In this document: one piece after another, positions 22,936-23,522 of the stretch
Layout of the letters: the number at the start of each line of letters is the position of its first letter
Position numbering within the stretch: position 1 is the stretch's first letter
Virus record (IMG/VR): IMGVR_UViG_3300035665_001424
Span: 1 to 23,522 of that record
DNA from: a virus
Reading direction: 5' to 3' (one strand)
Length of the DNA stretch: 23,522 bases
The notes under the pieces: generated by a model
What the model was told of the DNA's origin: nothing
The model's input: the letters and a program-made list of their open reading frames with translations, nothing else
Database searches by the model: none
Translations under genes and position numbers: made by a program

Positions 22936-23174
22936 TACGAGGCCTCCAAGACAATTTTGCTGTCATCCTCTTGAAGGACATAACCTGGGCTTGCCTCATC
23001 AAGAATGTAAAAGGTTGTGGTGGGCGTTGCACCGTACACATCGACAACGCCATCATCACCCACATCAAGACCAAAATCTGTGCCGCCAATGACGTTTTGC
23101 GCACCGACGCCCAGAGCAAAGCCGTCTGACGTGTTGGCTTGATTGGCTACGCTTGAGTAACCAACTTGGCCCAC
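22935..23174 (-). CDS. hypothetical small phage protein with Asp-rich loop (79 aa)
   Basis: This 79-residue acidic protein starts at a GTG one base after the preceding stop; there is no in-frame ATG further in. The AGG of the upstream gene's last codons can act as a weak ribosome site. Around residues 35-48 it has the stretch LDVGDDGVVDVYG, which looks like a DxxDDGxxD calcium-binding loop of the dockerin/EF-hand style, although one loop alone does not define such a domain. The C-terminus is again acidic. Its stop overlaps the next start (TAATG), so translation is probably coupled. I do not recognise a family; a small virion component is likely from context. Confidence 0.7.
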   Translation of the reverse strand: MGQVGYSSVANQANTSDGFALGVGAQNVIGGTDFGLDVGDDGVVDVYGATPTTTFYILDEASPGYVLQEDDSKIVLEAS

Positions 23175-23175
23175 G

Positions 23176-23478
23176 TTAGATACCTGCTTGGATGAGTTTT
23201 AGCGTCGCCGTTCCCGAGCCAGAATTAACAAGAAGCTTGATGGCCGTCACAGGAAAAGCGTAATTACCGTCTGCGTTTGCGGCTTGACTTGCAACCGTAG
23301 GATGGCTAAACCAAGTTGAAATGGTGCCGCTAGGATCGTCAAATGAATGCTGCACGGTGTAATTCACTGTGCCCGATACGATGACGCCGAATCCAACATT
23401 GAACGGGCTGATGTTGGTATTCATGATGATCGTGCTGCTTGATCCCGTGCCGGTCTTTGATACGGTTACAACCTTCAT
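23176..23478 (-). CDS. small beta-rich virion-associated protein (100 aa), unknown function
   Basis: This is a 100-residue protein starting MKVVTVSKTG, rich in Ser, Thr, Val and Gly, with alternating polar/hydrophobic stretches that suggest an all-beta fold. I see no Cys, signal peptide or membrane segment. A GGAAGA Shine-Dalgarno-like stretch precedes the ATG. It is the first complete gene of the minus-strand operon, after a GC-rich hairpin. Small proteins of this style commonly sit between the major capsid protein and the connector genes in uncultured aquatic phages, so a head decoration or structural role is the best guess. No enzymatic motif is visible and the function is not established. 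Confidence 0.75.
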   Translation of the reverse strand: MKVVTVSKTGTGSSSTIIMNTNISPFNVGFGVIVSGTVNYTVQHSFDDPSGTISTWFSHPTVASQAANADGNYAFPVTAIKLLVNSGSGTATLKLIQAGI

Positions 23479-23497
23479 GGCTATTCTTCCATGTGAA

Positions 23498-23517
23498 GCA
23501 GGGGCCGAAGCCCCCGC
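23498..23517 (-). terminator. GC-rich UUCG hairpin upstream of the first gene
   Basis: On the minus strand the arms GCGGGGGC and GCCCCTGC pair over 8 bp (one G-T) around a TTCG loop closed by C-G, which is a very stable tetraloop hairpin. It lies 19 bases before the start codon at 23478 and after whatever gene ends beyond the window edge. Only TT follows the stem in the minus direction, so as an intrinsic terminator it would be weak. Partial terminator, RNA processing site or 3' stabiliser of an upstream highly expressed gene (a capsid gene is typical here) all fit. That it is a hairpin is directly visible; its role is inferred. Confidence 0.5.
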
Positions 23518-23522
23518 TGTTT

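Overview
This window is a stretch of a tailed-bacteriophage genome, most likely a podovirus with a P22/SU10-like portal-adaptor-nozzle tail. It carries 28 genes, all on the minus strand, so transcription runs from base 23522 towards base 1. The assignment rests on a lysis cassette (GTA-type 3TM holin, GH24 lysozyme), two connector/adaptor-like proteins, a P22 gp10-like nozzle protein, several fibre-type proteins and large internal-virion-type proteins. The gene content and sequence style resemble uncultured aquatic phages. Nothing in the window identifies the host, and I see no integrase, repressor, replication gene, tRNA or CRISPR array.

Layout in transcription order. (1) 23522-21946: a GC-rich hairpin with a UUCG loop, probably just after an upstream capsid-region gene, then small head/decoration-type proteins and a basic DUF6321-like protein. 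(2) 21945-19938: a connector/adaptor protein with an inserted discoidin-like domain, a free-standing HNH endonuclease with NUMOD3-like repeats, and a small zinc-ribbon-like virion protein. (3) 19938-15562: the fibre block, with a collagen-like Gly-X-Ser fibre, a small beta-rich fibre protein, a three-lectin (LamG-like) protein and a small protein of unknown role. (4) 15565-12863: a glycosylation block, with a GT2-methyltransferase fusion, a GT2 protein whose tail is the N-terminal start of a GT9 enzyme, and a separate ORF carrying the GT9 C-terminal domain. (5) 12860-11396: another fibre and a small companion protein. (6) 11389-9806: the lysis cassette. (7) 9809-5244: a basic DUF5872-like protein, a second adaptor (SU10 type), another fibre-like protein and the nozzle protein with three inserted beta domains. 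(8) 5247-1: a small Trp-rich protein, a 1125-residue virion protein with acidic and Cys-loop repeats, and two probable internal/ejection proteins, the last cut by the window edge.

The genes are packed with almost no spacer. Of the 27 junctions, 13 overlap (TAATG, TGATG, ATGA, GTGA, TTGA or 8 nt) and the longest gap is 11 nt. The region therefore looks like one late operon relying on translational coupling, and no internal promoter is apparent. The most notable features are the split GT9 glycosyltransferase and methyltransferase-glycosyltransferase fusion inside the fibre region, the unusual Pro-poor Gly-X-Ser collagen-like fibre, the Cys-loop repeats in the 1125-residue protein, and the repeated arrangement of a basic protein directly before each of the two adaptors.
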